64,000 nucleotides of DNA, from NCBI RefSeq assembly GCF_002285435.1, contig NZ_NSBT01000039.1, positions 1-64,000 on the forward strand, written 5' to 3'. This document shows, in pieces, positions 32,467-41,228 of this stretch; within the stretch, counting starts at the first letter, position 1, and each line of letters begins with the position of its first letter. Below the pieces are notes generated by a model that was given only the letters and a program-made list of their open reading frames with translations, was not told the origin of the DNA and did no database searches. Position numbers and translations under genes: made by a program. The stretch is from Actibacterium ureilyticum (GTDB lineage Bacteria > Pseudomonadota > Alphaproteobacteria > Rhodobacterales > Rhodobacteraceae).

Positions 32467-34104
32467 TTATCGGTGCTCGGATGTCAGACCCTTGAAGATC
32501 GCCCAGCACATCAGCAAAAGCACCAGTGTGAACGGCAACCCGGTCGAGATCACCATCGCCTGAAGCGCGCCCAGCCCGCCGCCGATCAGCAGAACGATGG
32601 CCACCGCGCCCTCGAAGGTGCACCAGAACACCCGCTGCGGCACCGGCGCGTCGACCTTGCCGCCCGCGGTGATCGTGTCGATCACCAGCGACCCGCTGTC
32701 AGACGAGGTGACGAAGAACACGATCACCAACACGATGCCGATGACGGATGTGATCGACGCCAGCGGCAACCCTTCGAGCATCGCAAACAGCGACAGCGGC
32801 GGGTTATAGCTGTCGATCACCTCGGCCTTAACCGCGCTGCCGGCGGGATCGCTCAGGACCTGGTCGATGGCGGTGCCGCCGAAAACGGCCATCCACAGCA
32901 CACAGACCAGCGAGGGGATGATCAACACGCAGATCACGAATTCGCGTACCGTCCGGCCCCGGCTGACGCGGGCGATGAACATGCCCACGAAGGGCGACCA
33001 GCTGATCCACCACGCCCAGTAAAACGCGGTCCAGCCCTGCATATAGCCGGTGTCCTCGCGCCCGAACGGGTTCGACAGCGGCACGATATCGGCGGCATAG
33101 GTGCCAAGCCCGGCCACAAAATCGCTGAGGATCGTCATGGTCGGTCCCGCCAGCAGCACGAACAGCAGCAGCAGCGCCGCGATCCCCATGTTGATCTCGG
33201 ACAGGACCTTGACCCCGCCATCCAGCCCCCGCAGCACCGAAATCAGCGCCACGCCGGTGATGACCGAAATCAGGATGACCTGCACCGTGATGGAATTGGG
33301 GATGCCAAACACATGCTCCAGCCCCGCATTGGCCTGTTGCGCGCCAAAGCCCAGGCTGGTGGCCAGCCCAAACAGCGTGGCAAAGACCGCCAGAGTGTCG
33401 ATGATATGCCCGGTCCAGCCCCAGACACGATCCCCGAAGATCGGATAGAATGCCGAGCGAATCGTCAGCGGCAGCCCCTTGTTGAACGTGAACAGCGCCA
33501 GCGCCAGCGCGACGATGGCATAGATCGCCCAGGGGTGCAGACCCCAGTGATAGATCGTGGCGGCCAGGCCCATGCGCTTTGCGGCCTCGACATTCGCGGC
33601 GATGATCGTGCCATCCTCGGCGATCGGGCTGGGCACGCCCAGGGGTTCGGAAATCGCCATGTGATAGACCGGCTCCAGCACGCCGAAGAACATCAGCCCG
33701 ATGCCCATCCCGGCGGCGAACAGCATCGCGAACCACCCGACATAGGTATAGTCGGGCACCGCATCCTTGCCGCCCAGCCGTACCGCGCCCCAGGGGCTGA
33801 CGATCAGGAACAGGCAGAACAGCACGAAGATGTTGGCCGAAATCAGGAAGAACCAGTCGAAGGTGCTGGTCAGCGCCGGCCGCAGCCAGCCGAAGAATTC
33901 GCCCGCCTGCTCCGGCAGGGCCAGCGCGTAAAAGACAAAGGCCACGATGGCCACGCCCGAGATCAGGAAAACCGGGTTGTGAATGTCAAAGCCGAAGGGC
34001 CCGATCTGGCCTTCGACATTGTCCTGTCCGATCTCGTAATCGGTATCGATCAGATCCGCCGGGCCGTCGGGCTCGGGGATGCCTTGGTTGGTGTCATCGG
34101 CCAT
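32467..34104 (-). CDS. BCCT family betaine/choline/carnitine transporter
   Basis: The 545-residue transporter has about 12 membrane helices. Family motifs include MGIGLMFFGVLEPVYH, IYHWGLHPWAIY, and the conserved tryptophan-rich signature WAWWISWSPFVGMFIARVSRGR. It takes up a trimethylammonium or sulfonium compound coupled to sodium or protons. An N-terminal acidic tail (about 35 residues) precedes the first helix. It lies 53 nt after a universal stress protein gene, and the pair ends in a terminator. The substrate is not assignable; glycine betaine or DMSP are options. Confidence 0.92.
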   Translation of the reverse strand: MADDTNQGIPEPDGPADLIDTDYEIGQDNVEGQIGPFGFDIHNPVFLISGVAIVAFVFYALALPEQAGEFFGWLRPALTSTFDWFFLISANIFVLFCLFLIVSPWGAVRLGGKDAVPDYTYVGWFAMLFAAGMGIGLMFFGVLEPVYHMAISEPLGVPSPIAEDGTIIAANVEAAKRMGLAATIYHWGLHPWAIYAIVALALALFTFNKGLPLTIRSAFYPIFGDRVWGWTGHIIDTLAVFATLFGLATSLGFGAQQANAGLEHVFGIPNSITVQVILISVITGVALISVLRGLDGGVKVLSEINMGIAALLLLFVLLAGPTMTILSDFVAGLGTYAADIVPLSNPFGREDTGYMQGWTAFYWAWWISWSPFVGMFIARVSRGRTVREFVICVLIIPSLVCVLWMAVFGGTAIDQVLSDPAGSAVKAEVIDSYNPPLSLFAMLEGLPLASITSVIGIVLVIVFFVTSSDSGSLVIDTITAGGKVDAPVPQRVFWCTFEGAVAIVLLIGGGLGALQAMVISTGLPFTLVLLLMCWAIFKGLTSEHR

Positions 34105-34157
34105 GGCCGACCTCCTTGTTGGTTGTTTTTCTTGCGCGCGTTGGTGGGGCTGCGGCC

Positions 34158-34577
34158 CTAGTCGGGCCGGACGATCAGGACCGAGGCCCCGGAATGGCTG
34201 GCCATGCGCCCGCCATGGGACGGCAACAGGTAATCGGCCACCCCCGGCACGTGGCTGGCCATCACCACCAGATCGGCGCCGACCTGTTCCACCGCCTTGA
34301 GCAGGGAATCGTCCATGTCGACCGCCGGGTCAGGGGTGATCAGCGCCTTGGCCGTCGCGCTGTGACCGTGTTTGGCGGCCTGTTCGGCGGCAAAGGCGTC
34401 CAGCTTCTGCTGGAATTCTTGCGGGGTGTGGGCCAGCTTGCCCGGTGTCGCGGCGCCGACCGCGACATAGCAGACCGGCGCGCCGTAATGACGGGCCAGA
34501 TCGGCGGTCACGCCCAACGCCCGCCCCAGCCTTTCGGCATGGGCCAGGTCGACGGGCGCCATGATTTGGGTGAACAT
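34158..34577 (-). CDS. Universal stress protein (UspA family)
   Basis: The 139-residue protein starts MFTQIMAPVDLAH and ends with the ATP-binding-type loop SHVPGVADYLLPSHGGRM followed by ASHSGASVLIVRPD, the usual G-x9-G-(S/T) pattern region. I chose ATG 34577 with a GAGGAG ribosome site. It is the first gene of an operon with the BCCT transporter. In other transporters, such as the ectoine TRAP system with TeaD, a linked Usp tunes uptake; a similar role here is inference. Confidence 0.87.
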   Translation of the reverse strand: MFTQIMAPVDLAHAERLGRALGVTADLARHYGAPVCYVAVGAATPGKLAHTPQEFQQKLDAFAAEQAAKHGHSATAKALITPDPAVDMDDSLLKAVEQVGADLVVMASHVPGVADYLLPSHGGRMASHSGASVLIVRPD

Positions 34578-34833
34578 CTCTGTCTCCTCTCTTTTCTGTC
34601 CCGCGGTCCGGCGGGGCCGCATGTCGCCATGGGCCGGCCGGATCACGCATTGGCGTCTTTTCGAGGCAGAACCCCCCAGAAGCCGGAAGGTTCCCATGGG
34701 TCAGCCTAACGCGGGACAGCCTGCCATGACACCCGTGGGCGGCGGATAAAGGGACAAACGCGACCTGATGGGTCGTTTTCGGGGGGCTTCGGGGCCGCCG
34801 CCACGGACCGGGCGGCGGCGATGCGCGAACGCG

Positions 34834-35823
34834 TCAGGCGTTCACATCGACGACGACGCGGCCCTTGACCTGACCGGCCAGGATTTCGGCGCCCAGCCGG
34901 GGCAGATCGGCCAGCGTGGCGGGCACGATCATCGATTCCAGCTTGTCCATCGGCAGATCGCGCGCGATGCGCTTCCACGCCCGCAGCCGGTGTTCATAGG
35001 GCTGCATGACGGAATCGATCCCCAACAGGTTCACCCCCCGCAGCAGGAACGGAATGACCGTCGCGGGCAGCGCCGCGCCACCGGCCAGCCCCACCGCCGC
35101 GACCGACGCGCCATAGTTCATCTGCCCCAGCACACGGGCCAGCATGGCGCCGCCCACCGCATCGACGCAGCCCGACCAGATCTCGGTCTCCAGCGGGCGC
35201 TTGACGGTCTCGTTAAGGTCATCGCGGGGCACGATCTGCTTGGCACCCAGCGATCGCAGGTAATCGGCGGTTTCGGGCCGTCCGGTCACACCGGCCACGT
35301 CATAGCCCAGATTGGCCAGGATCGCGGTGGCGACCGACCCCACACCGCCCGCAGCGCCGGTGACCAGAACCGGCCCCTGCCCCGGCGACAGGCCGTGCGC
35401 CTCCAGCACATCGACAGCCAGCATCGCGGTAAACCCCGCCGTGCCCACCGCCATCGCCTGACGCGTGCTCAGCCCGTCGGGCAGCGGCACCAGCCAGTCG
35501 GCCTTAACACGGGCCTTCTGGGCATAGCCGCCCCAGTGTACCTCGCCCACGCGCCAGCCGGTCAGCACGACCTTGTCGCCGGGCTTGTAACGGGCATCGG
35601 TGGATGTTTCGACCGTACCGGCGAAATCGATCCCCGGCACATGGGGATATGTGCGCACCAGCCCGCCGCCCGGACCGATGCACAGCCCGTCCTTGTAATT
35701 GACGGTGGAATAGTCGACCGCGACCGTCACCTCGCCCTCGGGCAGGCGGTCCTCGTCGATCTGTTGCACCGCGGCGTGGGTCTTGCCGTCGGCGTCCTTC
35801 TCGACGACCAGAGCGTTGAACAT
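34834..35823 (-). CDS. acuI: MDR-family oxidoreductase, acrylyl-CoA reductase (AcuI/YhdH type)
   Basis: The 329-residue NADPH-dependent enzyme matches the AcuI/YhdH branch of the zinc-free medium-chain reductases. It starts MFNALVVEKDADG, has LCIGPGGGLVRTYPHVPGID early, TGWRVGEVHWGGYA mid-protein, and the NADPH loop VTGAAGGVGSVATAI. AcuI reduces acryloyl-CoA to propionyl-CoA, protecting cells that break down DMSP or 3-hydroxypropionate. No other dmd or acu gene is in this window. Some YhdH relatives have other substrates, so the name is a strong but not certain assignment. Confidence 0.82.
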   Translation of the reverse strand: MFNALVVEKDADGKTHAAVQQIDEDRLPEGEVTVAVDYSTVNYKDGLCIGPGGGLVRTYPHVPGIDFAGTVETSTDARYKPGDKVVLTGWRVGEVHWGGYAQKARVKADWLVPLPDGLSTRQAMAVGTAGFTAMLAVDVLEAHGLSPGQGPVLVTGAAGGVGSVATAILANLGYDVAGVTGRPETADYLRSLGAKQIVPRDDLNETVKRPLETEIWSGCVDAVGGAMLARVLGQMNYGASVAAVGLAGGAALPATVIPFLLRGVNLLGIDSVMQPYEHRLRAWKRIARDLPMDKLESMIVPATLADLPRLGAEILAGQVKGRVVVDVNA

Positions 35824-35995
35824 GTAAAGCCCCCCTTTCAGATATCGTCCGGCAGGCACCGCCGGTCCGTGATCCGGCCGGGTGGCCCCGCCGCCATCGG
35901 CATCGCGCGGATCGGGCCACGGCGAAGCGTCTGGTGATTGACCATCTGCATCACACAAACCGCCACAGGTAAAGAGCGCATCGCGCCCCCGCCCG

Positions 35996-36838
35996 CTAAA
36001 GCACCGCCGTGCCCAGCTGCATCGCCGCCGCCCCCAACAGGACCAGCCCCGTGGCCAGCGGCAAGCCCCGGTCGTCCGCCGCCATCCGTTCCAGGATGAT
36101 GAACAGCGTCACCGCCCCCATCCACAGCAGCGACATCATCCCGCCCACCAATCCCAGCAGCATCAGCGCCCAGCAACAGCCGATGCCCCAAAGCCCCAGC
36201 CGCACCCCCAGCCACAGCGCCGTCAGCCGCCCCGGCGCCCAGTTTTCGGCAAAGACCACCAGCGGGTCGCGGCAGCGGTCCAGACAGGCCGATTTCGCGG
36301 GCGTCAGCTGATAGACCCCCGCCAGCGCCATCAGACCGGCATTGACATGGGGCGTCAGGCTCTGGCCCAGCGGCGTCACCAGCCCCGCCGCGACCAGCCC
36401 CGTCTGCGCCCCCGCCGCCAGCACTGCAAAGCCCAGCCAGGCCAGCAGATAGCCCGCCGTCAGATCCAGCACCGCACCCCGGCCCTGCGCCCCGGCGGTG
36501 GCCAGATCGTCGAACACCGCCAGCGACGGGCGCACGGCGGGCAGCATCATCGCCGCCGCCATCACCGCCCACATCATCACCAGCCGCAGATACCCCGTCA
36601 GATCCTGCGTCAGGCCGCACATCCCGGCCCAGACCTCGGCGCCATAGATCAGCGCCATCTGCCGCATCTCGCTGCTTTCGCCCAGCAGCAGCGCCGCCGC
36701 CCAGGCCGCCAGGATCGCCGCATGGATCACCAGCCAAGGCGCCGTTCCCAAACGATGCGCGCCGCGCGGTGGCGGCGTCGCAATCCCTTGGCTGTGGGGG
36801 GCCGGCGCGGGCCGGGCTGAATTCCGTGACGAAACCAA
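35996..36838 (-). CDS. DUF2182 integral membrane protein
   Basis: The 280-residue protein has several hydrophobic segments and the DUF2182 core: a methionine-rich LVMMWAVMAAAMMLPAVRP, YLLAWLGFAVLAAGAQ, a PAKSACLDRCRDPL cysteine pair, and the C-terminal GCCWALMLLGLVGGMMSLLWM. The family is annotated as predicted metal-binding membrane proteins, without a proven function. The methionine, cysteine and tryptophan content fits metal handling. It stands alone between AcuI and the divergent solute-binding protein gene. Confidence 0.82.
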   Translation of the reverse strand: MVSSRNSARPAPAPHSQGIATPPPRGAHRLGTAPWLVIHAAILAAWAAALLLGESSEMRQMALIYGAEVWAGMCGLTQDLTGYLRLVMMWAVMAAAMMLPAVRPSLAVFDDLATAGAQGRGAVLDLTAGYLLAWLGFAVLAAGAQTGLVAAGLVTPLGQSLTPHVNAGLMALAGVYQLTPAKSACLDRCRDPLVVFAENWAPGRLTALWLGVRLGLWGIGCCWALMLLGLVGGMMSLLWMGAVTLFIILERMAADDRGLPLATGLVLLGAAAMQLGTAVL

Positions 36839-37070
36839 TCAAATATGCCTTGTGGAACAATTTTGCGTATAAAACGTGGACAATCGCGGCCGATCCAGCC
36901 CGCTCTGCCGCACCAGCGGATTTCTGCTGATTTTGCGGTCGAACCCATCCCAAGCCGCCCGCATTCCAGGCCCCCGCCGCCCGCGCCGCGGGGGCATCGA
37001 TTCCAGCTTGTCGGGCTGGCACAGTTCCAATAGCGTCGGTGCGATACCACTCTTGATGAAGGTGACGTGC

Positions 37071-38117
37071 ATGACACTTCGTTCTTTCCTGATCGGCTCT
37101 GCGGGCTGGGCGGCGCTGTCCGTTGCGGCCCAGGCCGCCGATGGCGATCTGCTGGTCTTCGACTATTCGGGCTTCGAGGATCCGGCCTTTCACGGCAAAT
37201 ATGTGGAAACCCACGGCGACAGCCCGGCCTTCGCGTTTTTCGGCGATGAAGAGGAAGCGTTTCAGAAGCTGCGCTCGGGCTTCAAATCCGATGTCACGCA
37301 TATCTGCGCGGATTCGGTGACCAAATGGGTCGAATCCGGCATTCTGGAGCCCTGGGATGCCAGCCGCATCACCGCGCTGGCCGATCTGAACGCGGACCTG
37401 ACCGGCACCGATGTGACCGCCGACAGCACCGACCTCTATTTCCTGCCCAGCGATTTCGGCTCGACCGCCATCGCCTATAACCCCGACGAGGTCCCGGCCG
37501 AGGATGTCGCGTCGCTGAACGTGTTCCTGAACCCGAAATACGCGGGGCGCATGACCCTGCCCGACAATGTGGCCGACAGCTATGCGCTGGCCTATCTGGC
37601 GACCGGCACCACCGACTGGACCACCGCGACCGAAGAACAGTTCCAGGCCGCCAGCGACTGGCTGCGCCAGGCGCATCAGAACCTGCGCACCTATTGGACC
37701 GATCCGGGCGAGCTGGCGCAGCTTCTGGCCTCGGGCGAGGTTCTGGTCGCCTGGGCCTGGAACGAGACCCTGCCCACCATGGTCGAAGAAGGCTATCCCA
37801 TCGGCTTCCAGCGCGAGGCGACCGAAGGCTCGTCGCTGTGGCTGTGCGGCTATGTCAACATGAAGGACAGCGACGGGGTCGAGGACAAGGCCTATGACTT
37901 CATGAACGCGCTGCTCGATCCCAGCTCGACCCAGGCGCTGCTGGAGGCAGGCTATGGCCATTCCAACGCCACCGCCATGGCCGGTGTCGGTGACGAGGCC
38001 CTGACCGACGTGGGCCTGGGCGCCATCGACGCCCCCGTGCTGGCGCAGCTGCCCATGGCGCAGGACCTGCGCGAACGGCAGAATGCCGAGTTCGAGAAGA
38101 TCAAGGCCGGTTTCTGA
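37071..38117 (+). CDS. Extracellular solute-binding protein (polyamine PotD/family 1-like)
   Basis: The 348-residue exported protein starts with a Sec signal (MTLRSFLIGSAGWAALSVAAQAADG; cleavage after about residue 23). Mature residues show KLRSGFKSDVTHICADSV, WDASRITAL, FLPSDFGSTAIAYNPDEV and VAWAWNETLPTMVEEGYPI, like the spermidine/putrescine binding family. No permease or ATPase gene is nearby, so it is an orphan or serves a transporter elsewhere. I chose ATG 37071 with GAAGGTGA upstream; an ATG 15 nt earlier is possible. Confidence 0.82.
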   Translation: MTLRSFLIGSAGWAALSVAAQAADGDLLVFDYSGFEDPAFHGKYVETHGDSPAFAFFGDEEEAFQKLRSGFKSDVTHICADSVTKWVESGILEPWDASRITALADLNADLTGTDVTADSTDLYFLPSDFGSTAIAYNPDEVPAEDVASLNVFLNPKYAGRMTLPDNVADSYALAYLATGTTDWTTATEEQFQAASDWLRQAHQNLRTYWTDPGELAQLLASGEVLVAWAWNETLPTMVEEGYPIGFQREATEGSSLWLCGYVNMKDSDGVEDKAYDFMNALLDPSSTQALLEAGYGHSNATAMAGVGDEALTDVGLGAIDAPVLAQLPMAQDLRERQNAEFEKIKAGF

Positions 38118-38132
38118 GCCGGACATAAGAAA

Positions 38133-38157
38133 CGCCCGGGCCATGACAGCCCGGGCG
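38133..38157 (+). terminator. Hairpin after the solute-binding protein gene
   Basis: A perfect 9-bp stem CGCCCGGGC (38133-38141) and GCCCGGGCG (38149-38157) with a 7-base loop lies 15 nt after the stop. No T-run follows, so it may protect the mRNA end or need Rho. The region to 38404 holds no further gene. Confidence 0.6.
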
Positions 38158-38404
38158 CCCGAATTCAGGTACCCGCCACTCACAGGCACCCCAACCGGAA
38201 GATCGGCGCGTAATTCGCCGAAAGGTCTAAAATTTCCTATCGTCAACGCGGCTGTAACGGCGGCCATGTCGGCCGGGAATCGGTATGGCCGTAATGTGCC
38301 GTCTGCCCGGTTGCGGGCATGAACCGCCAATCCGCGTGGACCAACAAGGACAAGCTATCCAGGGGCAGGTTCGCCGTCATACCCCATTTGGGGTAAAATG
38401 ACGG

Positions 38405-40180
38405 TCACAGGTGTTTTTCCACCTCGTCCAGCACATCGCGCCAGTGGCGAAAGAACACCAGCTGCCCCGCATCGTGATGCACGCGGTAATCGATCCAGGG
38501 GTGGTCGTGCTGAAACTCCTGCAACGTCGCCAGCGGCACCTGCGGATCGTCGGCCCCGTTGATGAAGACCACCGGTAACCGCCCCTCGACCGCGCGCACG
38601 GTGGCCGACCAGTCCTGCAACTGCCCGCCCAGCATCATGCGCGAAAACGCCTCGTGCGCGACGCAATCGTCGGCCAGCGCCACGATCGAGCCGGTGACCA
38701 TCGCCTCGAACACCTCGGGGTTTTCGAACGTGTCGATATCGGACTGGCAATTGCCATAGACCGCGTGGACAAAGCCCCGCTTGCCGATCTTGCGCGCCAT
38801 GAAGAACCCGGCCTTGACCATGAAGGGCAACAGATGCGGCGTGTATTTCGCCCCCGCCACGATGAAGCGGTGCCATTTCTCCATCCGCTCGAACTGTTCC
38901 CGCCGGGTCAGCGGCAGCACACCGGCACAGGCGATCAACGCGCTGATCTGCTGCGGGAACCGCCGGGCCAGCTCGAACCCATAGAAACTGTCATCGCCCA
39001 GCGACACGATCGGGCAGCGCGTCACCTTCAGCGCCGCCAGAAGCTCTTGCAGGTCCTGGATGAAGGCCTCGTCGTAATCCACTGATTTTGCGACCATATC
39101 CGAACGCCCATATCCCGGGCGCACCGGCACGATGGCGCAGATCCCGCGCGCCCGCGCCATGGCCTCGGCGGCGGCGGGCCAGCGCACCAGCCCGAAATCC
39201 AGCGGCAGGAACAGAAGCGGCCGGCCATCGGGATCGCCCAGCCGCAGGTAATCCATCCCACGCCCGTCGCGCAGCGTCAAACGCTCGAACGGCAGCGGCT
39301 GCAACCCGCCATGGGTCGGCTCGACCACGCGCGGGCCGGGATCGACCGGGGGTGACAGCAGGCTCATATCCATCATCGACAGCGCCAGCCGCACCAGCTC
39401 GACCTGGGAATGGGTCTCGGTCTTGGACTGGATCGACTTGATCTGCGCCCGCACCGTGTCGACGGAGCGGCCGCGCTGTTCGGCGATTTCCTTGATCGAA
39501 CAGCATTCAACCAGCGCCTGCACCACCCCCGCCTCGGCCGGGGTCAGGCCAAAGGCGCTGTTCAGCAGTTCGGGGAACCCGTCGGGGCAGCGCACCTCGG
39601 ACGAGGCGGCCAGGATATAAGTGCCCTGACCGGCCAGTTGCACCGGCTGCAAGCGCAGGACCACGAAATGCCCGCGCGCGCTGGAACGCACGCGCAGCAC
39701 CGCGGCCTCAGCCCCCGCGCGGGTGAAAATGGCACGGGCCGCACTTTTTATTTCCGTTATATCTTCGGCATTTACGGCAATATCTTCAACCGATCTGTCA
39801 GCATTCAGACGCAGGATGCTGTTGGCCGCCGGATTGGCCGCGGCCACCATCAGCCGGTCGTCCAGCAGAAACGCCGCCACCCGGTCGAACGGCGCCAGCG
39901 CCGCATCGAACGCCGCCCGCGTGCCGGTGCTGGACACCTTGTCCAGGATCTCTTCCGCGCGCTTGAAATGGTTCGAGATGACGGGATCGTCCAGCAGCAT
40001 CACCGACTGCATCCCCACCTGTTCGCGCAGCGGTTTCAAGGCCGATTCCCACAGGTCCAGCAGCGTCTCAAATCGCGCCGGGTCCAGGGCAACATCATAA
40101 AGCCGTTCAATCGCCGCGTCGCGCGTATCGCCGGACAGGGTCCGGTCACGCGGCTGCGGTGACTTTCGGTGATAAGTCAT
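38405..40180 (-). CDS. LuxR-type regulator fused to an alpha/beta hydrolase-fold domain
   Basis: The 591-residue protein has three parts. A PAS-like N-terminal region (about 95-195) is followed by a LuxR helix-turn-helix (about 205-270: GLTPAEAGVVQALVECCSIK...). A C-terminal alpha/beta hydrolase domain spans about 300-591. The nucleophile elbow region is SLGDDSFYGF, not the usual G-x-S-x-G. The expected His turn reads HHDAGQLVFF with glutamine where G-H-L is common. An acid loop NGADDPQVP remains. The domain may sense a ligand instead of catalysing. I chose ATG 40180; a GTG 54 nt upstream lacks support. Confidence 0.8.
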   Translation of the reverse strand: MTYHRKSPQPRDRTLSGDTRDAAIERLYDVALDPARFETLLDLWESALKPLREQVGMQSVMLLDDPVISNHFKRAEEILDKVSSTGTRAAFDAALAPFDRVAAFLLDDRLMVAAANPAANSILRLNADRSVEDIAVNAEDITEIKSAARAIFTRAGAEAAVLRVRSSARGHFVVLRLQPVQLAGQGTYILAASSEVRCPDGFPELLNSAFGLTPAEAGVVQALVECCSIKEIAEQRGRSVDTVRAQIKSIQSKTETHSQVELVRLALSMMDMSLLSPPVDPGPRVVEPTHGGLQPLPFERLTLRDGRGMDYLRLGDPDGRPLLFLPLDFGLVRWPAAAEAMARARGICAIVPVRPGYGRSDMVAKSVDYDEAFIQDLQELLAALKVTRCPIVSLGDDSFYGFELARRFPQQISALIACAGVLPLTRREQFERMEKWHRFIVAGAKYTPHLLPFMVKAGFFMARKIGKRGFVHAVYGNCQSDIDTFENPEVFEAMVTGSIVALADDCVAHEAFSRMMLGGQLQDWSATVRAVEGRLPVVFINGADDPQVPLATLQEFQHDHPWIDYRVHHDAGQLVFFRHWRDVLDEVEKHL

Positions 40181-40275
40181 TCGCAAAAATCCGATTCCTG
40201 ACCGGATGATAAAGGAATTGCCGCCCCCTTGCACGCCCGGAAAACCTGTCTTTTTGATCGTCTGTCGATCACCGC

Positions 40276-40304
40276 TTGATCGCGCCGGAACGGGTCCTTA
40301 TATT
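40276..40304 (+). promoter_or_regulatory. ssrA promoter
   Basis: A -35 TTGATC (40276-40281) and -10 TATATT (40299-40304) are 17 bp apart, close to the sigma-70 consensus. They lie just upstream of the acceptor part of the permuted tmRNA gene and are divergent from the LuxR-hydrolase gene. Confidence 0.75.
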
Positions 40305-40625
40305 CGGTATGTCCTTCGGGACTATGGACATAAACGCGCTCGTAATAAGCGGATCGGACCCGGGGGCGGTACCCGGCGGCTCCACCAAATACCCTCGTTG
40401 GGGGATTCTGGGGCCGAAACAGGATCGACGAACGTCTAAAGGTGTTAGCTTTGTCCCGGTGAGATACCACCGTTATCGGTTCGCTAAGCATAATTGCCAA
40501 CGACAATCGTGCTCCGGTTGCTCTGGCTGCGTAAGCAGTTCGAGGAATCGAAATCTTAAGCCCAGTCGTCTAGCAACGGCTGGCGGGGTTCGCAGGCACC
40601 TGGCAACAGAAGCCTGCACTTTTCC
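40305..40625 (+). ncRNA. ssrA: Two-piece (permuted) tmRNA
   Basis: tmRNA rescues stalled ribosomes and tags the protein for ClpXP. The gene is circularly permuted as in alphaproteobacteria. The acceptor piece comes first, with a TATGTCC/GGACATA hairpin (40308-40332), a T-arm and a 3' CGGCTCCACCA ending at 40387. A spacer (40388-40409) is cut out. The coding piece starts GGGGCCG at 40410, which pairs with CGGCTCC to rebuild the acceptor stem. The tag frame (resume codon 40496, stop TAA 40532-40534) encodes ANDNRAPVALAA. The coding piece ends near 40625 after a GCAGGC...GCCTGC stem and a short T-run. The exact ends are estimates. Confidence 0.93.
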
Positions 40626-40697
40626 ACATTCCTTTAGCGCTTGTTAACCCATCGCCCGTACCAAGGGGGCCGTGTTTTTGCGATCAGGGGATGCAAG

Positions 40698-41120
40698 ATG
40701 ACCAAATCCGAAATACTTCAGGCCTTTTATGAACGGGTCTGGCTCAAGGGCGATCTGTCGGCCGTTGACGACTTTTTCACCGCCGAAGCCGCCGCGGCGG
40801 GCTTCATGGCCAATGACGTGGTCGGCGCCACCGACATCAAGACCTTGGTCGAGGCGTTTCGCGGCTTTCTGGAGGATGGCAGTTTCGAACTGAGCCCGAC
40901 CATGGAAAAGGACGACTGGCTGGCCACGGTGATCACGCTGAAGGGCACCACCCAGACCGGCCAGAACGTGAAGCTGCAAGGGCAGATCATGGCGCGGTTC
41001 GAGGGCGACAAGATCGCCGAGGCGTTCAACCAGTTCGACTATTTCGCCTTTTTCGAACAGGTGGGCCTGTTGCCCGAGGACGCGATGGCGATGTTCCTGA
41101 CCGGTACCATCGCCGCTTGA
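40698..41120 (+). CDS. SnoaL-like / NTF2-fold protein
   Basis: This 140-residue soluble single-domain protein starts MTKSEILQAFYERVWLKGD. It has the NTF2-fold layout: an N-terminal helix pair, a conserved W-x-GD turn, and strands such as VKLQGQIMARFEGDKIAEAFNQFDY ending with the D-x-F region of polyketide-cyclase-like (SnoaL) proteins. Such proteins may bind or isomerise small hydrophobic molecules. I chose ATG 40698 with CAGGGG about 8 nt upstream. It lies alone after ssrA. Confidence 0.78.
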   Translation: MTKSEILQAFYERVWLKGDLSAVDDFFTAEAAAAGFMANDVVGATDIKTLVEAFRGFLEDGSFELSPTMEKDDWLATVITLKGTTQTGQNVKLQGQIMARFEGDKIAEAFNQFDYFAFFEQVGLLPEDAMAMFLTGTIAA

Positions 41121-41228
41121 CAGCCGGGCGGCGCCGCGCTCTGATCGGGCCATGGGGTCGCTTGCGAACACCCCGTGAGGCGCCAGCCCAAGCTTCGCAT
41201 CCCTATCCATGTCGATGGAGGATGCATC

